DNA from: Methanocalculus sp.
GTDB taxonomy: Archaea; Halobacteriota; Methanomicrobia; Methanomicrobiales; Methanocorpusculaceae
Length of the DNA: 5,738 nucleotides
Reading direction: 5' to 3'
Assembly (NCBI RefSeq): GCF_029762515.1
Contig: NZ_JARVGN010000112.1
Coordinates: forward strand, 1 to 5,738
In this document: piece after piece, positions 3,768 to 5,738 of the stretch
Layout of the letters: every line of letters begins with the position of its first letter
Numbering within the stretch: position 1 is the stretch's first letter
The notes under the pieces: model-generated
What the model was told of the DNA's origin: nothing
Seen by the model: only the letters and a program-made list of their open reading frames with translations
Databases searched by the model: none
Position numbers and translations under genes: made by a program

Positions 3768-5027
3768 ATGGGTCTTTTTAAAAAATACCTCGGAAACAAT
3801 AAGATCTTCAAAAACCGTGAGATTCTCAGGCATAGCTACCGTCCGCAGACGCTTCCCCACCGGACACCCCAGATTGATTCCATCGCGGCGGTTCTTGCCC
3901 CCTCGCTGCATAATGAAACCCCTTCCAATATACTGATCTATGGCAAGACCGGAACCGGAAAGACGGCATCCGTCCGGTATGTCGGCGCCGAACTTGAGAA
4001 TGCCGGAAGCCACTTAAACACCACCTGCCGCGTCGTCCACTTAAACTGCGAAGTGATCGATACCCAGTACCGGGTGCTTGCCCAGATAGCAAAACTCGTC
4101 GAGAATGTTGATGACCTCAGCTCTGACCGGACCAGGACTCATATCCCGATGACGGGTTGGCCGACCGATCAGGTTTATGCCGAACTGAAGAATATCCTGG
4201 AGAACTCAGGCGGGGTTCTTGTCATCATCCTTGACGAGATCGACAAGCTCGTCAAGAAGAGCGGGGATGAGACGCTCTATAACCTCACCAGGATCAATTC
4301 CGATCTCGAACGCTCCAAGGTCTGTATCATCGGTATCTCAAATGATCTCAGGTTCACCGATTTCCTTGATCCACGGGTCCTCTCCTCCCTCTCGGAGGAA
4401 GAGATCGTCTTCCCCCCCTATAACGCCCCCCAACTCGTTGATATCTTAAAACAGCGTGCAGATGATGCATTTGTCCCGGGAGCACTTGATGACAATGTCA
4501 TCCCGCTCTGTGCGGCGCTTGCCGCGCAGGAGCATGGTGATGCCCGCCGTGCACTCGATCTCCTCCGAGTCTCAGGGGAGCTCGCCGACCGGGAGAGCGA
4601 AAGTTCGGTGACTGAGAAGCATGTCCGCCTGGCACAGGACAAGATCGAGACAGACAGCATGGTGGAATGCATCGCCACCCTCCCCACGCAGAGCAAGGTT
4701 GTCCTCTATGCGATGCTCCTCCTGTACCGGATCAACCAGAAGATCTTCACAAGCGGAGAAGTGATGCGGTTATACCGTGAGGTGACCCGTGAGATCTCCC
4801 TCGAAACCCTGACCCACCGCCGGGTGACCGATCTCATCAGTGAGTTAAATATGCTTGGTGTCATATCTACTCGTGTCATATCAAAGGGACGATATGGACG
4901 GACGAAAGAGATATCCTTCGATGCCTCAACCGATCGTATCTGGGATGTTGTCCTTAAGGATCCTCGTCTTGTAGAGCATAAAATCTCCAGATTTAATGAA
5001 GAGCAAGCCGGTAAACTCTTTAGGTGA
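3768..5027 (+). CDS. cdc6: Orc1/Cdc6 family replication initiator
   Basis: AAA+ ATPase that binds ORBs, melts the origin and helps load the MCM helicase. From ATG 3768 the protein has 419 aa, the normal family length. Walker A GKTGTGKT is at 59-66, the family motif TGWP at about 129-132, Walker B IILDEIDKL at 153-161, sensor 1 around IIGISNDL (187-194) and the sensor 2 arginine in GDARRALDLLR (257-267). A C-terminal winged helix (about 305-395) has a recognition helix around LTHRRVTDLISELNMLG and a basic wing GRYGRTKEIS, which should contact the ORB. All ATPase residues are intact. The start ATG 3768 gives MGLFKKYLGNNKIF, typical of relatives, with GAAGG 10 nt upstream. GTG 3744 in the same frame would add eight residues. 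The gene lies directly beside its presumed origin and heads an operon with the Lrp-type gene. Confidence 0.95.
   Translation: MGLFKKYLGNNKIFKNREILRHSYRPQTLPHRTPQIDSIAAVLAPSLHNETPSNILIYGKTGTGKTASVRYVGAELENAGSHLNTTCRVVHLNCEVIDTQYRVLAQIAKLVENVDDLSSDRTRTHIPMTGWPTDQVYAELKNILENSGGVLVIILDEIDKLVKKSGDETLYNLTRINSDLERSKVCIIGISNDLRFTDFLDPRVLSSLSEEEIVFPPYNAPQLVDILKQRADDAFVPGALDDNVIPLCAALAAQEHGDARRALDLLRVSGELADRESESSVTEKHVRLAQDKIETDSMVECIATLPTQSKVVLYAMLLLYRINQKIFTSGEVMRLYREVTREISLETLTHRRVTDLISELNMLGVISTRVISKGRYGRTKEISFDASTDRIWDVVLKDPRLVEHKISRFNEEQAGKLFR
5022..5027 (+). promoter_or_regulatory. Ribosome binding site of the Lrp gene, overlapping the cdc6 stop
   Basis: AGGTGA is a perfect Shine-Dalgarno core 7 nt before ATG 5035, and its last three bases are the TGA of cdc6. 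A ribosome ending cdc6 sits on the site, so the two genes are probably translationally coupled on one mRNA. Confidence 0.7.
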
Positions 5028-5034
5028 ATAGAGT

Positions 5035-5526
5035 ATGGACGAAAAAAACAGGGAAATCCTAAGGGTTCTTGAATCCGATTCGCGGATTGGTACCAAGGAC
5101 CTTGGAACGATGTTGAATCTGTCAACACATGATATTGCGACACGGATCGCCGGAATGGAGAAGGCCGGAATTATACGAAAGTATACTGCCGTCATCGACT
5201 GGAAGAAAGCAGGCGACGATGGCGTCACCGCAGTTGTTGAGGTGAAGGTCAGCCCGGAGAGCGAATTTGGGTATGACAGGATCGCAGACCGTGTTGCCAG
5301 GTTCCCAGAAGTGAAGTCGCTCCGGCTTGTCACCGGAAGCTATGATCTTCAGCTGATCGTCTGCGGCAGGACGATGCAGGAAGTCTCGGAGTTCGTCTCC
5401 GGCCAGATCGCCTCCCTCGAGAGCATCAGGGAGACGGTGACCCATATCGTAATGAAAACTTACAAGGAGTATGGCTGTGAGTTACAGAGAAGTGAAGGGG
5501 TTGAACGTCTCCCCTATAGTTTCTGA
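5035..5526 (+). CDS. Lrp/AsnC-family transcriptional regulator
   Basis: This is a 163-aa DNA-binding regulator of the feast/famine type. The N-terminal helix-turn-helix domain (about 1-60) starts MDEKNREILRVLESDSRI and has the usual DLGTMLNLSTHDIATRIAGM helices with the IIRKYTAVID linker. A RAM-type effector and oligomerisation domain follows (about 64-142) with VTAVVEVKVSP, FPEVKSLRLVTGSYDLQLIV and the closing IVMKTYKEYG. Family members usually bind amino acids and assemble as dimers or octamers. Here the gene is 7 bp after cdc6 and overlaps the aminotransferase gene, so regulation of amino-acid metabolism, or of the neighbouring aminotransferase, is the natural guess. A pairing of Lrp-type genes with PLP aminotransferases is also known elsewhere. 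The effector and targets cannot be read from the sequence. Confidence 0.92.
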   Translation: MDEKNREILRVLESDSRIGTKDLGTMLNLSTHDIATRIAGMEKAGIIRKYTAVIDWKKAGDDGVTAVVEVKVSPESEFGYDRIADRVARFPEVKSLRLVTGSYDLQLIVCGRTMQEVSEFVSGQIASLESIRETVTHIVMKTYKEYGCELQRSEGVERLPYSF

Positions 5527-5738
5527 GAGGGGACGCAACCACCCGCAGAGGAGCTTTGTCTCAGAGCGGGCGGAGATGATTCCCCCCTCCGGGATCCGGA
5601 AGTTCTTTGATCTCCTCCTCACGATGAATGACGTGATCTCACTTGGTGTGGGTGAACCGGATTTCAATACCCCCTGGAACGTCTCCGTTGCCGGTATCGA
5701 CTCGATCGAACGGGGTGCAACGGCATACACCTCCAACA
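5477..5738 (+). CDS. PLP-dependent aminotransferase, class I/II (N-terminal part; cut by window end)
   Basis: A fold-type I aminotransferase with its first ~87 codons visible. The family N-terminus is clear: FVSERAEMIPPSGIRKFFDL leads to VISLGVGEPDF, where the conserved glycines and GEPDF help hold the substrate carboxylate, then TPWNV and GATAYTSN. The PLP-binding lysine is beyond the window, so the exact substrate cannot be told; aspartate or aromatic aminotransferases are the closest types. GTG 5477 is preferred because GGAG (5466-5469) lies 7 nt before it. ATG 5471 is only 1 nt from the GGAG. Either start overlaps the Lrp gene by about 50 bp, which suggests translational coupling. About 25 residues precede the recognisable domain, so a start further downstream (GTG 5492, TTG 5501) is not excluded. 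Confidence 0.85.
   Translation, partial: MSYREVKGLNVSPIVSERGRNHPQRSFVSERAEMIPPSGIRKFFDLLLTMNDVISLGVGEPDFNTPWNVSVAGIDSIERGATAYTSN

Noticed and set aside
3478..3768. Minus-strand ORF of 96 codons upstream of cdc6
   Set aside because: It runs antisense through the pentamer array and an ORB, and is Cys/Arg-rich without family features.
4418..5143. Minus-strand open frames opposite cdc6 and the Lrp gene
   Set aside because: Antisense to intact conserved genes, Ser/Arg-rich, no homology recognised.

Overview
The window looks like a chromosomal segment of a euryarchaeon, most likely a Methanomicrobiales-type methanogen. This rests on archaeal-only gene families (Hel308 helicase, KEOPS subunit Cgi121, Orc1/Cdc6), GAGG/AGGTGA-type ribosome binding sites, archaeal TATA boxes and T-tract terminators. 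No methanogenesis gene is present, so the order-level placement is an inference from protein flavour.

Layout, left to right. Positions 1-1295 (+) encode the C-terminal ~430 residues of DNA helicase Hel308, ending in a charged tail and a PCNA-binding (PIP-box-like) motif. KEOPS subunit Cgi121 (+, about 1332-1904) follows closely and is closed by T-tracts. A MoaB/MogA-type molybdopterin adenylyltransferase (-, 1960-2451) converges on it. A non-coding stretch of about 1.3 kb (2452-3767) comes next. Then orc1/cdc6 (+, 3768 or 3744 to 5027), an Lrp/AsnC-family regulator (+, 5035-5526) and the first ~87 codons of a PLP-dependent aminotransferase (+, from about 5477, cut by the window end) form a tightly packed operon.

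The centrepiece is the non-coding stretch, which has the anatomy of an archaeal replication origin. Five good origin recognition boxes (ORBs: CCAGTGG or CCACTCG, then AAA, then a G-run) and two degenerate ones surround a 90-bp segment of about 13% GC. The nearest boxes on the two sides are inverted, with G-runs pointing outwards. Origin and initiator gene lie side by side, as in many archaea. moaB and orc1/cdc6 point away from the presumed origin, the direction forks would travel.

The same stretch seems to carry regulation. ORBs at 3418 and 3641 abut TATA-like elements, which suggests the initiator could repress its own promoter. A 100-bp patch between them holds seven CAGAT/ATCTG pentamers and an 8-bp inverted repeat touching an ORB; I cannot assign these to a known system. 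Overall the window links replication initiation (Orc1/Cdc6 and its origin), fork repair (Hel308 with PIP box) and tRNA t6A modification (Cgi121). I see no mobile element, CRISPR array, tRNA or rRNA.
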